The notes below the pieces were generated by a model that saw only the letters and a list, made by a program, of their open reading frames with translations, searched no databases and had not been told where the DNA came from. A DNA stretch of 64,000 nucleotides from Chromera velia (lineage: Eukaryota > Sar > Chromeraceae), in the NCBI GenBank assembly GCA_018398765.1, contig JAHBMJ010004820.1, forward strand, positions 1 to 64,000, read 5' to 3'. Made by a program: the position numbers and the translations under genes. This document shows positions 47,619-59,159 of the stretch, one piece after another; positions within the stretch are counted from its first letter, which is position 1; every line of letters starts with the position of its first letter.

Positions 47619-49054
47619 TTAGGCCATTCCAGTTCCCCCCTGGCACTGCTTCAGCTGATCCACGTAGAACTGGCACTGCGAGAGGTCAGAACTGCCCCGG
47701 ATGCACTGCAGGCAGGCAGGGAGACAGATAGATAGAGATGGGCATACAGGCTGCCTCTCTGTCCTTTCTTCTCGTTTGTACTCCAATATTCAAAAAAAGG
47801 AACAGCCAGCTGAAAGAAATGGCGTTCGTCCTTCGCCACGCAGGCAGGCACACAGGCCGTCAGAGGAGAGTACGACAGACGTGCGGTAAGGTTGAGAGAT
47901 TCAGTCAGGCATACGCGGGAGGGTTTAAATGAATGAACGTATGCAGCGTCTGTGTAACATCACAACATTCGGCTTCTTCTTTTTTTGTGGTCTGTCTGGT
48001 ACCCACGTGCCCCATGACTTCTCTATGCCGTGATCCTCTTGAATGTTCTCGTGATGAAAGAGCCTGTATGGTGAGCGGCTGTTTATCATTATAAGTTTGT
48101 GTAGCCCTTCCTTCTGGTCCCCTCGTAAGCTAGATTCTGCCAAGCACTTCCTCTCTAAAATGCACGAGAAAGCAAGGAGAGAGAGACGCCCCACGTGATT
48201 GGGCCGCCAAATCTTTTGCATGACAACCCTTGTTCTTCGGCACCATCTACCTGGCTTTTCGTCTAGCTGTAGTGAAGGAAAGAAAATCTGAGGAGAGGGA
48301 GACGCCCAGCTGACCTACCTGGTTGAGCTGCTCCTGGTACCTTCCACAGACGTCGCCCCCGGCAGGGGCCATGGAGGCAGACGCCTGGGGGGCGGGCTCT
48401 CCCTCGTGTCTGTGCACAACCTGCAAGAGACCAAAACGAAAAACAGCTCTTCCAGTTTTGGGAGACGCAGTGCAAAACAAGGCATTTCTGCTAGCTCTCT
48501 TCCTGGAGAGAAGTCCACTGGGACCAGCCATAGTCGATGGGACAAGCGGCGGCACGTAGGAAATCAATTGGGGCGATTTGAGACTCCGGACAACGGAGAG
48601 AGGTGTTGATGAATGTGAAAATGACGTCTCTGCAAATCCACAAAAAACGGAAAACAAATTAAGCACGCAGATTTACAAACCCACCTCTGTCTGGCGGGGT
48701 CCCATAACAGCATCAACCGCACGGTTAGCCACAGAGAAACCAACACCAGAGGCCATTCCAGAAACGATGGAGCCTCCAATGCCGCTCATCATGCCACCGC
48801 CCTGCTGCTGAGGGGCAGGCGGTGCTGCCTGCTGTCGTGGTGCAGGAGGAGGAGGAGCCGAACGCGCTGCAGAAAAGAAAAGCCATGGATGTAGAGAGGG
48901 ATGACGTAAGAAGAGGTACGAAGAGGAGGATACAGATGATGTCCCTCTTGTGCTATGAAGACTTACAGGAGTTTGCGGGAGGGGCCGCAGGTCGAGAGAA
49001 AGAGGAGGTACGCGCACCGCTAGAACGGCCGCCACCGGAGCTTCTGCGAGGCAT
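47619..49054 (-). CDS. CHCHD2/CHCHD10-like twin CX9C protein (4 exons, 152 aa)
   Basis: Minus-strand exons: 48967-49054, 48685-48866, 48319-48420, 47619-47705; phases agree, stop TAA. The N-terminus (MPRRSSGGGRSSGA) is basic and Ser/Gly-rich, like CHCHD2. A Pro/Gln/Ala stretch follows, then a Gly-rich hydrophobic segment (GGMMSGIGGSIVSGMASGVG) characteristic of CHCHD2/10. The C-terminal CHCH fold has two exact CX9C motifs, C-GRYQEQLNQ-C and C-QFYVDQLKQ-C. Human CHCHD2 is 151 residues, so the length fits. The family acts in the mitochondrial intermembrane space, where the cysteines form disulfides on import, and supports cristae and respiratory-chain function. The CX9C pair is split between exons 3 and 4. 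It is divergent from the aquaporin-like gene. Confidence 0.9.
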
Positions 49055-50044
49055 TCTGCACGCTTTCTTTGAAAGAAAAGGAGGCACAAAAACGAACGAC
49101 GTTTGTCTAAGAAAGAATATCAAAGAAATCTTTCAGTGAGACTGTTAATTGGATCGCTGTTTTACTTCCCTTGGAGGAGGAAACTTGAGGAAACTCTGGA
49201 CGAAATGAGGATTCTCACCCGAATGCTGCATGCTACCATATGCTACCTATGTACGTCTTGACGATGTCTTGACGTCAACATGCACGCAAACTTAGCTCGG
49301 CCCGCCGGGCCCGGCCCCGCATTTTGCATGCACTGCATGCGGCGGCGCCCCGCCCCGACTGCAGCGCGGGGCCGACCGCGCGACGGCTGCGCTGCATGCA
49401 TCATTGCAGGGATCTGCAGATGACATGATGATGACAGATGTCTGCGATTGTCTGCTCGGTCTGCAGGAGAGTCTGATGAATCACATGAGTCTGCATGATC
49501 GACTGACTGTTACGTGCAGCCTCATAGTCTCACCGTCAAAATCACAGAGAATCTCGGTGACCAGCTTTCTTCCAGCGACGGTCTGAGAATGATCAATCTC
49601 CGACATTCTCCAACCTCATGGGCCGGCATTGCACATGCATGACGTCTTGCGTGTTCCTTTGCCTACAGCCACCATAGACGCATCACTGAAAATATTTGTT
49701 GCTCAGTAGACGGAAGAAAATCTCGCACAGACTGAACAAGAAGGCTCTGCCGTACTTGATTGGACCGGGAGTCTGCCGAATTTGCTCATCGACAACGCAA
49801 ATCTCCAGAACAACTGGGAGACTTTCACAAGAGTTGATTCCAGTTCAAATGCCTGACGTATCAGACACGTAGATAAATTTCTTTTTTACCAGCGATCCTC
49901 ACTGCTCTCTCTGTTTGGTCATTTAGGAATCGGTTTGAGAAATGGGGAGGTGGATGTGCAGTTTGTGAGTGAAAATTGGGAACGTTGGCTTCTCTTCCGT
50001 TCGACTCTTCTGACTGTGAAATTCCAATTTAGCCGTCCGTCTCA
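49055..50044. promoter_or_regulatory. Divergent intergenic region with a GC-rich island
   Basis: This 990-bp space separates the start codons of the CHCHD2-like (-) and aquaporin-like (+) genes and so holds both promoters. A sharply GC- and CpG-rich block of about 110 bp lies at 49293-49402 (CCGCCGGGCCCGGCCCCGC, then CATGCACTGCATGC). A frame at 49404-49586 (+) has no recognisable domain. Confidence 0.45.
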
Positions 50045-50396
50045 ATGCCGCCAAAAAAGAAAACCTCCACGTTTTTTGGCACAAATCTGCCGAGCGTCTA
50101 CCTGACACGTTTTGTCTTCAGTTTTGCCGAGTCGTTGTTTTGGTACGTTTGGATGTCTTTCATCGGGCCCTCAGCAGGGGTGCTGCTGTACGGGGCGGAC
50201 GCACAGTATAAACTTGGAATCCCACGGAACGTGAGTCCCTGCGTCCATCGAGTGAGCAAGGGTCCCTTCACAGAGTAACCAAGGGACGAGTAGCGTGGAT
50301 AAATGAAGGGGGGGGGGGCGTTGGTGACGTCATCCAGTTTGTCGGTTTATGTGAAAAATTTCTGCGAGTCTTTTTCTTTTTTTTTTTCTTTCTTTC

Positions 50397-50448
<52 letters not shown>

Positions 50449-50458
50449 TGTCTCTCTG

Positions 50459-50520
<62 letters not shown>

Positions 50521-51451
50521 TCCTTCTTTCCTTCCTTCCTTCCTTCCTTCCCTCCTTCCTTCTTTCCTTTTTTCCTTCCTTCCTTCCTTCCTTCCTTCCT
50601 TCCTTCCTTCTTTCCTTCCTTCCTTCCTTCCTCCCTTCCTTCCTTCCTTTCTTCCTTCCTTCCTTCCTTCCTTCCTTTCTTCCTTCCTTCCTTCCTTCCT
50701 TCCTTCCCGCCTTCCTTCCTTCCTTCCATCCTCCCTCCTTTCCTTCGTTTGTCCGTTTCTCCGCTCGTTCGTTCGTTCGTTCGGTATTTCACTTTGTCGT
50801 TCTGTCGGTAAGGTCTGCTTGCTTTGAATCATGCGTTGTGGAGGAGGGAATTAGAGAGAAAAGAACGCAGATAACAATGTCCATCTGTCTGTCTGTCTGT
50901 CTGTCTATCTGTAGAAGAAGAAACATATAGTCTGTCTTGTCTTGTCTGAGTTTGTGATGTTCTTTTGTCGTTGTTGCTTTTTTTCTTTGTGTCTGTTGTG
51001 TTCATGAAGAAGAGGAGGGAAAGAAACTATAGAGTCTGTTTGACTGTCTGTTTCTCCTCGTGCTTGAATCAGGATGTCGGGCCATCCACCACCAGCGCTT
51101 TCTTGCACATTAATTTTTCCGTGCACATCACTCCAGTGCTCCCTGATCAGTGGGGTAAATTAAATGAAAAGAAAAGGATGAAGAGCGCAACGCCACTTCC
51201 TCAGACAGCTAGTCAAAACTGAAGCGTCCTTCGCAAACAGAAACGAATTTATCTCTTTCCGGCACGGTTGTTCTTGTTGTGTGTGTTGTTGGTGACGGCA
51301 TGCATGTATGCAGATCAAGTTCTTCATTGTCACGTGGGTGATGACTGTGATTTACTTCGACGTGTTCGCTCGAGGGAACTGCATCACACCTGCGAGTGCC
51401 ACCATTAACTTCCTGCAAAAACGGATAGGCCTAAGTCAGTCAGTCCGTCCG

Positions 51452-51520
<69 letters not shown>

Positions 51521-51543
51521 ATATGTCTATGTATATGTACGTG

Positions 51544-51588
<45 letters not shown>

Positions 51589-51651
51589 GTGTGTATGTGT
51601 GTGTATGTTTAAGTATATGTACGTGTGTGTGTATGTTTAAGTATATGTACG

Positions 51652-51690
<39 letters not shown>

Positions 51691-51764
51691 ATGTGTGTAT
51701 GTGTATGTATATGTTTGTGTATATGTACGTGTGTGTGTGTGTGCGTGTGTGTGTGTGCGTGTGT

Positions 51765-51803
<39 letters not shown>

Positions 51804-51860
51804 CGTATGTATATGTCTATGTATATGTTAGGGTGTGTGTGTATGTTTATGTATATGTAC

Positions 51861-51893
<33 letters not shown>

Positions 51894-52552
51894 TGTGTGT
51901 GTGTGTGGATAGCCGTTTGTGTTGTCCGTAGTGTTTCTTGTGGTGGTGCTTGTGCTTTTCTTTGTGTTTCTGTTTCTCGGGGAGGGAGAGGAAGTCATAT
52001 CTCAAGTTGGACGAATTCCACTTCTCCTGGCCACCCTGGCGTTATCTTTTTGCAGCTGAGACAATTGTCGACAGTGTGGCGGTCTACTCAGCGGCAGTGA
52101 CAGTGGGTATTGTGAGCAGGCACCTTCCTCTGTACATCCGAAGGTTCTCTTTCTTCGCTTGGCACCACGAGGAGCTGTTCGTTGGTCAGCCGCATTGGTG
52201 GTTTTTCGTCGAGTTCCTGGCCTCCTTCGGGTGTGCCGCCTGTCTCGTTGTCGGGACTTATGTGGGACCCTCCATCCGCAGTTGGAGGTACATCGAGTTC
52301 ACCTACGTGACCATGCTTCTGACCCTCAGCCTCGACTACACCCTAGGAGGATCGCAGATCAACGCAGCATATTCTTTGATGTGTGGCATACATAAGGGGG
52401 ATGTGCAGACAGGCCTGCTGTTTGCTGCAGCCAACCAGGTGGGCGTGATAGCTGCCCAACTGACATTTGCTCCGTCCCCCGGGTCGGTGCTCAAACTGGA
52501 GAAAGAGAAAAAGGCTTCCACAAGGAACTCTACAAAGAAAAAGGAAAATTGA
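50045..52552 (+). CDS. Divergent aquaporin (MIP)-like membrane protein (3 exons, 267 aa)
   Basis: Exons 50045-50230, 51314-51434 and 52056-52552 join in phases 0 and 1; stop TGA. Six hydrophobic segments can be read. Half-loops follow the second and fifth, as in the MIP fold: RGNCITPASATINFL (TPA at residues 87-89) and GGSQINAAYSLM (NAA near 204). These sit where aquaporins have NPA boxes. The stretch after the second box, with TGLLFAAANQVGVIAA, reads like a MIP final helix. Neither box is a canonical NPA, and the arginine that normally follows the second box (selectivity filter) is a tyrosine. Both termini are Lys-rich and probably cytosolic. Channel function and substrate are inferred; another six-helix family remains possible. 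Confidence 0.58.
50399..50745. repeat. (TC)n then (TTCC)n microsatellite in aquaporin intron 1
   Basis: About 345 bp of pure pyrimidine repeats: (TC)n, (TTTC)n, then (TTCC)n with rare breaks. The minus-strand Arg/Lys/Glu/Gly frames are artefacts. Confidence 0.95.
51434..51912. repeat. (GTCA) donor run, (CT)n and (TG)n tract in aquaporin intron 2
   Basis: The donor GTCAGTCAGTCCGTCCGTC merges into (CT)n and then about 430 bp of (TG)n/(TATG)n containing higher-order blocks (TATGTACGTGTGTG recurs about every 50-190 bp). Confidence 0.92.
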
Positions 52553-52617
52553 TCCGGAACAAATTTATAAAGGGTAATTACAAAAGGAACCTGTAACCCC
52601 GTGTGTTTTCGTGTAAA

Positions 52618-53079
52618 CCCTACAAAAAATTATGGAAATCGTTGGGAAATCTGTGGGAAATTGATGGGAAATCTGTGGGAAATCCTAGTGAAATGCAAGG
52701 GAAATCCATGGGAAATTGATGGGAAATCTCACGTGGGAAATCTGCCTCAGATTTCCATTTTTATAGGAAATCGGCCAGATTTCCATAAATTTCCCATAAT
52801 TATGGAAATCTTATGAGAAATGTATGGAAATCGTATGGAAATCCTTACAATCATTTCCATAAATTTCCCTAGGATTTCCAGGATTTGGGAAATTTATGGG
52901 AATCTGGCTGATTTCCCATAAAAATGGAAATCTGAGGCAAATTTTCCACCTGAGATTTCCCATCAATTTCCCATGGATTTCTCTAGGATTTTCCTTGGAT
53001 TTCACTAGGATTTCCCACAGATTTCCTATCAATTTCCTACGTACAGATTTTCTAACGATTTCCATAATTTTTTGTAGGG
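52618..53079. mobile_element. Foldback element 3 (462 bp; GGGAAATC-rich arms)
   Basis: The left end CCCTACAAAAAATTATGGAA is the exact inverse of the right end, and the match continues through ATCGTT (26 bp in all). Both arms consist of GGGAAATC/TGGAAATC words and their complements, so the whole element can fold into one long hairpin. Frames within it are artefacts. It begins 66 bp after the aquaporin stop codon and may lie in its 3' UTR. Confidence 0.88.
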
Positions 53080-53956
53080 AATCTTCGTCTATTTAGTACT
53101 TAAGCCTTAGTGAATTAATTATAGACTACTTCTCTTTTCTTATGATAAAGATTCTAGTAATCAATGCATGTCGTTGCAGTATAGTAGATAGAGTTCTTCC
53201 TTTTTTCGTTTTTGAATGGAAAAACGTTCACGATCACTTCTTATATAGCTTATATGACTAGTGCTAGGGGTGATTAAAAATAAACCGTGATTTTTTTTAA
53301 AAAAAAAAGTTATTTTCACATTTTTCTTTTTTGTTTTTTTTCTGATGTCAAACTAAATAATATGTTGTTTAAGCGTTGTTCAATGTTCATATATTGCTCG
53401 ACTCAACAAGTGTTGTTTAAGTGTTATTATACTATTGTTTCTTTGTTTAGTCATTAGTGATTAGTGATTAGTTATGATGATAAATAAATGGTATTGCACT
53501 CTTACACAAGTGCTGCTTTAGTGTTGCAAGGTGTTGCATATAGTTGTTACGTCTTAATCGAGGTTATCATCGAAAAGCAAAAAAAAAAAAAATGCTCCTG
53601 AGACCGTTTTTTTTTTTTTTTGAAAATTACCCCTAGCACTAGTGTTACTATAGTTATTCGACTTTGTGTTGCATAAAAATAGCAGTGCATGAAATAGACT
53701 TTTACTGATGCTTTAATTACGCATAAAACAGCTTTATTTAAAGTTCCGTCGTGGTAACCTTACTGTGACGTCAGTATAGTAACCTGGTATCTAGCCTGGT
53801 ATATAGGTATGTCTGAACTAAGACTTAAGTGTGAATTTCTATTAGAAAACAGAAACAAAACCTAGAAGAAAACATTCTTAAATTTACTTAAATTCAAGCA
53901 CATGAGCTAGACCACATCCTTCAAAAGTCTAGCGAAAATTAATGTTTTTCAAAATC
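53080..53956. other. AT-rich intergenic sequence
   Basis: No gene. It contains an imperfect inverted pair: GTGCTAGGGGTGATTAAAAA near 53260 and its near-inverse ending TTACCCCTAGCACTAGTG near 53642, each next to poly-A/T runs. This suggests another small inverted-repeat element of about 385 bp (roughly 53258-53643). Confidence 0.5.
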
Positions 53957-54373
53957 TGTTCTAATGTTTTTAAGTATACATGCACGTTTTTACCTAGACT
54001 GAGGTTTTTACTCCTATAGTAAACTGGCAGCGTCACTGGCTTTCAAGTGATGCAGTGTTACGTTCTTAATTTTATACTGCACACGTTTTTTCTGAGCGGG
54101 CTTTGACCATGCATTCGTTGCTTGTAATGGCCCTCTGATCACGCAGCCTCACTTATTGACGCTAGAAGACCTTCTGTACCCTGTCCGAGTTCCCAAATAC
54201 AAAGCCCAACACCAAGCCGGGAGGCCAAACGAGATCGCACAGCCACCGACCTAGCACTGGGGTAGAAAAGCCGCGTCTCCTCCTCAGGCTCCCCCTGTTC
54301 TGCTCCCCTCAACTCCCGAAAAGCGACCACATGTTCTCCCTCCCTTTCCAACCACTGCACTGACGCAGCATCC
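53957..54373 (-). pseudogene. Duplicated copy of the last CHID1-like exon (left flank of the LINE)
   Basis: This 417-bp segment is a direct repeat of 59160-59576, with seven substitutions and no indels. On the minus strand it carries the final ~78 codons of the CHID1-like protein (from AASVQWLEREGEH to the stop) without the rest of the gene. At all seven differences this copy has A or T and the in-gene copy has G or C. It most likely arose as the target-site duplication of the LINE insertion. Confidence 0.85.
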
Positions 54374-57300
54374 AGCGCCACTGCACTGAAGAGGAGAGCA
54401 GCGCCACTGACGAAGCGGGAAGCGAGGCTCCCCCCCCCATGACTCGCATTGTAGAAATTGTGTCTGTCAGAGGAGGAAATGGAAGAAAGAGAGAATACGA
54501 AATCAGACGGGAAGAATGGGAAAGGACTATATGGGTCTCGGCCTCACTTGTGCCTCAATCGATAAGAGCCGCTTTCTGGGCTGGCAGAAGACGAAAGCCG
54601 ATCACTGGCCTCAAAAAGGCACCTCACCCTACCTCTTCATCATGTCAGTCTTCTTTTTCCTCCTCCTCGTCCTCCTCCTCCTCTTCTTCTTCTTCTTCTT
54701 CTTTTTTTTTTTCTTCTTCTTCTTCTTTTTCTTCTTCTTCTTCTTCTTTTTCTTCTTCTTCCTCCTCCTCCTCCTCTTCATCTTCCTCTTCCCGCCCCTC
54801 TGCTTTCACGTCAATTTCAGATTGGGTTCTCAAACCGTCTCCTCCTTCTATTTTCTCCAAGAATGAACCTTTTCCCTCTTCTTCTTTTTCTTTCTCTTCT
54901 TCTTCTTCTTCATCTTCTTCCTCTGCAACCGGCGTGCGAAACGTGACAGTGAATGGAAGAAGGCTGTCCATTGCCATGCTGAATGTCGGGGGTCTTGATT
55001 CTCGTCTCGGGAATGAATCGCTTGACCGGTGGTTGGAAGGGATCGATGTTGCAATCTTGACTGAAACAAAGTACACAACCACTTCAATCAACACACCCAC
55101 CCACACAGGAAAAAACTTCAGTCATCGAGAATGGTAGAGAAGAAAGCTGGGGGTATACAAAAGAGTAAAGGACAGGGAAGCAAAAACAAGGGGGGTGTGT
55201 ATCCTTGTCCGATCATGCTTGGTCGCTAGTTTGAAGCCTTTTTGGGAGTTGGTGGGGCCCAGTATGGTCAAACTAACACTCAGGAGCTGCTTGCCGGCCC
55301 AGGAAGGGGGGGGGGCGAATGCATCTCTATACATTTTCGGTGTCTATCTCCTCCAATCGGGGGCAGAGAAGAGACTAAGAAACAATGAACCGAAAGAAGT
55401 AGAGAGAGAGACGCTTTTCAACGCAGTCTGTGATGTTCCGCTATGCGACCTTCGCATTATGGCAGGAGACTTCAATTGCCACATAGGAAAGGAGGTCTCT
55501 AAAGGAATTTCATGGGAAAGGGAACAGATCGGGGGGGCGGGTGACTTACAAGAGATCTTGGGGGGCAAGGGGGAAGAAGCAATCGAGGGACTGTCTCGCC
55601 GCTCTGACTGTCGTTCAATCGTAAACGAACTAGGAAGAGCTGCCATTTGCTTTTATGAGAAAGCAAACCTCCTTCCTTTGAATGGTCTGTCTTGGAAAGA
55701 TGAAAAGAAAGGGATTGAAGTCGACTTTACAGGGGCTTGCACTTATTATGAAGGGGGTGCCCCAGCTATGGTCATTGATTTATTTTTGGTTGATCCTCCT
55801 CTTCTTGGTTTGTGGAATTCTTTTAGGGTTGAGCTACAGCCTGACGCAACCCCCGAACATGCAGCCGTTTCTCTATCTCTCAACCTCTCATCTCCGCCAA
55901 AACCGAATGACAACTCGCCGCCTCACCCTTCCCTTGTCCCATCCCCTTCTTTTACGAAGCCAGGAAGGCAAACGCCGGTCACCAATGATGAGATGATGCC
56001 TCTGGCAACTTCGGTAAAAGATTTAGCAGGGAAGCTTTGGCCTGGGTTGTGGGACGCCGGGGTTCAGGAATCGAAAAAAGGTGGCAAGCCTATTCCATCC
56101 ATACCTTCGGCTCCTCCTTCTCCCCTCTTCCCCCCTCCCTTTGTATCCATCCCTTCTTTCTACCCCGATACTCAGATACCACCTTCTGCCTTTCCGTCTT
56201 CCACTTGTTCTATCTTTGTGCCACCGAGAAGCCAAATAGCCAGACTCACCCAACAGTGGGAGCATGTACTCACACAACCCAAGGAGAGAAAACGAAAGCC
56301 AACTCATCCGAGGAAAAGTGAAAAGAAGGAAAAGGCTGTCGCAGCTTGGAGAGATCAAGAATGCAGGGAGATTCAGAAGAGAGTTAGATCCGCAGAAAGG
56401 GAATAGAAGGAAGAAAGGGAACTCTGGGGGGACGAAAACGAGCGGTGCATCACAGCAAAGAGAAAGATGAACAGGTTAAATAGAGAGAGAGGGAAGTTGA
56501 TAGCAAGAAAAAAAAGAAAGCATGCCATTCTTCAGGCAGAGAGACTCGCGGAAGAAGCTGCTAAGGACCCAGCAGCCCTATGGAAATGGAGGAGGGAGAG
56601 AAAAAAGGCAGAGAGTGGGAGTGAGGGAGAAAAGCCGTCCGCCTTTTCGTTTTCAAATTTTTGGGCCGATGTGTTCAGTGGGGACGGACTGGAGCCTCAA
56701 AAGAACGATGAAACACCAGCCTCCCCCCCGGCACCTTTCTTCTCTTTCGATAAATGTGAGAAGATACTGAAGGCAATCGACCTAAAGAAGGCAGCCGGCC
56801 TCAAAGGAATCTCCCCTGCGCAGGTACATTTATGTTTTTCCTCTTCTCGTCTGTCTCGTTTTCTTCTTTTCATTTTCTTCAATCTTTTTTTCCTTTTTTC
56901 TTTCTGGCCAGAAAAGTATAACTTCATTCGAATCGCTCCTGTTCCAAAAGGTTACGTTTCTCCCTCTTGTGATGAATGGAGGCCCATACACATCGTCTGC
57001 CTTCTGGCAAAGTTGTTCACGTTGTTGATGGATGGCCGGTTAAGGGAGACAACGAATATAAATGAACGACAGGTGGGTTTTAGGAAGGGGGTCGGTACAA
57101 AGGAAGCGATAGCTGCTCTTCATGCTCTCACGGCTTCAGCAAAGAAGAGACACAGACCCCTCCTTGTAGCGTCTATTGACTTCAGCAAGGCATTTGACCG
57201 AGTACCCAGAAAGAAAATGATTGACAGACTTAGAGAGGAAGGAGTCAGCGAGAAAGACGTGTGCATGATTCATTCCATGTATATGAATGTGTGGCGAAGG

Positions 57301-59159
57301 ATGGATGGGTCGGATTGGGTCTTTCCCGAAAGTGCAGGGGTAAAATAGGGAGATCCACTTTCTCCTCTTCTTTTTCTTTTGTTTATTAATAATATTCATT
57401 CTGCTCTGAGTATTGAAGGGAGGGAAGCTGTTAACGGCTTGGATGGGGAATTAGATACGGATAAAAGACAGAGGAGAGGAGAATGCGGAGAGAGGAGGGA
57501 GGAAAGTGAAACAACGGAGCAGCGACCCCGTATCCGTGAGGAGGTAAGATTGGCGGACTTACTGCTTGAGAGCATAGGTTACGCAGATGATCTTATTATT
57601 TTTGCTCACTCTTTTTCTGACCTGCAGTGGCGTTTGGACCGTTTGGCCTCTTATTGTCAGGAACATGGGTTGAAAGTGAATTTAAAGAAAACAAAAGTTC
57701 TCGCACTTTCAAGCTCAAGAAGGGAAATAGAAGGGGAAGTGACTTTTGAAAGGAAGACAGTTGAACGTGTAAAGAGCTATAAATACCTTGGGTGTCGTGT
57801 GTTTGAGGGAGGGGACCCACGAAAGTTAGTCAGGGACCGACTTGAAAGTGCTAAACGCTGTTTGGGGGCAGTGATGGGCGCTTGTTCATCCTTAGGTCCT
57901 TTGCCCCCCCGATGCAAAGTTCGTTTACTGTAGGTGCTCTGGGAGCCGGTGACAACATACTCGCTGGAAGCCTTGCCGGTAAGTCAGAGAGATATCGTTG
58001 CACTTGATGTATTGCAGCTTCGATTTGTGCGCTGGACATTCCGTTTGCCCTATAACTCTTTCAAGGTGCCAACTTTGGTTTCGGTTGGGGTGTGTCCTAT
58101 GAGAGAGATCCTTTCTTGTCGGTTAGGAGATTTCATAGAAAGTATAAAGAGAACAGAAAGGGAGGTTCCTCGGGCACTCTGGGATGTATGGCACAGATTG
58201 CTGACCCCAGTGTGGGCCAATTCAGCCAGTAGCATGCTTCAGACAATCGTACCAGATTTTTTGAGAAAAGAAAGCCAGAGAGGGAGAAACAGAACAAATA
58301 AATGGATACTCAGGCAGAAAGCGAGGGAAAAGGAAGCCTCAGAATGGTTGTCGGAATGGTTGACTTTAAGACCCGTCGGCGAGCATAGGCTCACCCGTTC
58401 ATGTGGCATCTATCTACGCAACTCCCGACTGAGTAATTTTCAGATAGAAAACCGATCGTACCAGTGTCTAGCTATATTGCTTTTAGGGGAGAGGGTTAGA
58501 AGGGGATGGGGTTATACAGTTCAATTGTGTATTCTGCCTCGCTCTTTCTTATCTAGTGGTTCTCTTTTTACTTCTTTCCTTCGAGTATGTGCTGGTAGGG
58601 GAAAGAGACACGGTGGATCCTGCGAAGAACACTGTATTCACTGTCCTGCAGTCGAAGGTAAAAAGGTGATCGACGATGCGGTGCATCGATTGTCTGCATG
58701 CGTGCGAACAGAGCAGCTTAGATCCAAACTTCATTCGCTGGCAGGGAGAGTGAAAGAGAGAACAAGAATCGGTGAAAGGGTCTGTAGAGCAAGATGGACT
58801 GCTGCAGCTGGGGGAAGAGGTATCGGGGAAGAAGAGACATATGTAAGAGAGCTCGTTTCATTCATTGTGGACCGGGAGCTGAAGAAGGCAAGTGCACTGA
58901 TCGAAGCTTGTTTGAAATGAGTGCATGCGCGTCAAGTGCACTGATCGAAGCTTGTCTGAAATGAGTGCACGCGCGTCTTGTGTGGTTGTTCAGCCTTTAG
59001 CTTCAGCCTAGGCTGCGGAGGGTCGTTCATATTCATGCGGAAGCAGCCTGAGGCTAAGCTGCGGCGGTTTGCTCCTTTTGTTTACAACTACATGCATGGG
59101 TTGCCATTTATTTCTGGTTTCAGAGACTCTAGGCTTAACCACAATTAAGTAAGTAAGTA
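54374..59159 (+). mobile_element. LINE-type non-LTR retrotransposon (~4.8 kb)
   Basis: The element lies exactly between the two copies of a 417-bp direct repeat. It has a short 5' leader (54374-54438), one long frame encoding an AP-type endonuclease, a reverse transcriptase and a C-terminal zinc-knuckle region, then a 3' UTR ending in an (AAGT)n tail (about 59146-59159) next to the right repeat. A 43-bp tandem duplication (AGTGCACTGATCGAAGC...) spans the stop codon at 58889-58975. Orientation is opposite to the CHID1-like gene it abuts. I cannot assign a clade without alignment. Confidence 0.9.
54439..58920 (+). pseudogene. LINE polyprotein: AP endonuclease and reverse transcriptase, interrupted by four in-frame TAG codons
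   Basis: One frame of 1494 codons runs from ATG at 54439 to TGA at 58918-58920. It has no frameshift and no TAA or TGA, but TAG codons fall at 55135, 56404, 57346 and 57931. Order of domains: a basic start; a long Ser run coded by (TTC)n at 54650-54780; endonuclease from LSIAMLNVGGL and AILTETKY through MAGDFNCHIG to ATPEHAAV, where most relatives have SDH; then reverse transcriptase with WRPIHIV, QVGFRKGVGTKEAI, ASIDFSKAFDRV, GDPLSPLLF and the catalytic YADDL. Near the end, CEEHCIHC plus a following H and C form a zinc-knuckle-like motif. The TAG at 57346 stands exactly where related enzymes have Gln before GDPLSP. Probably inactive unless TAG is read through. Confidence 0.88.

Noticed and set aside
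52601-53096. Opposing frames in the GGGAAATC region
   Set aside because: They are translations of the foldback element's repeated words.
55135-57933. Nuclear genetic code with TAG as a sense codon
   Set aside because: None of about 3,500 codons in the complete host gene models contains an in-frame TAG, and the decay bias of the flanking repeat explains the LINE stops more simply.
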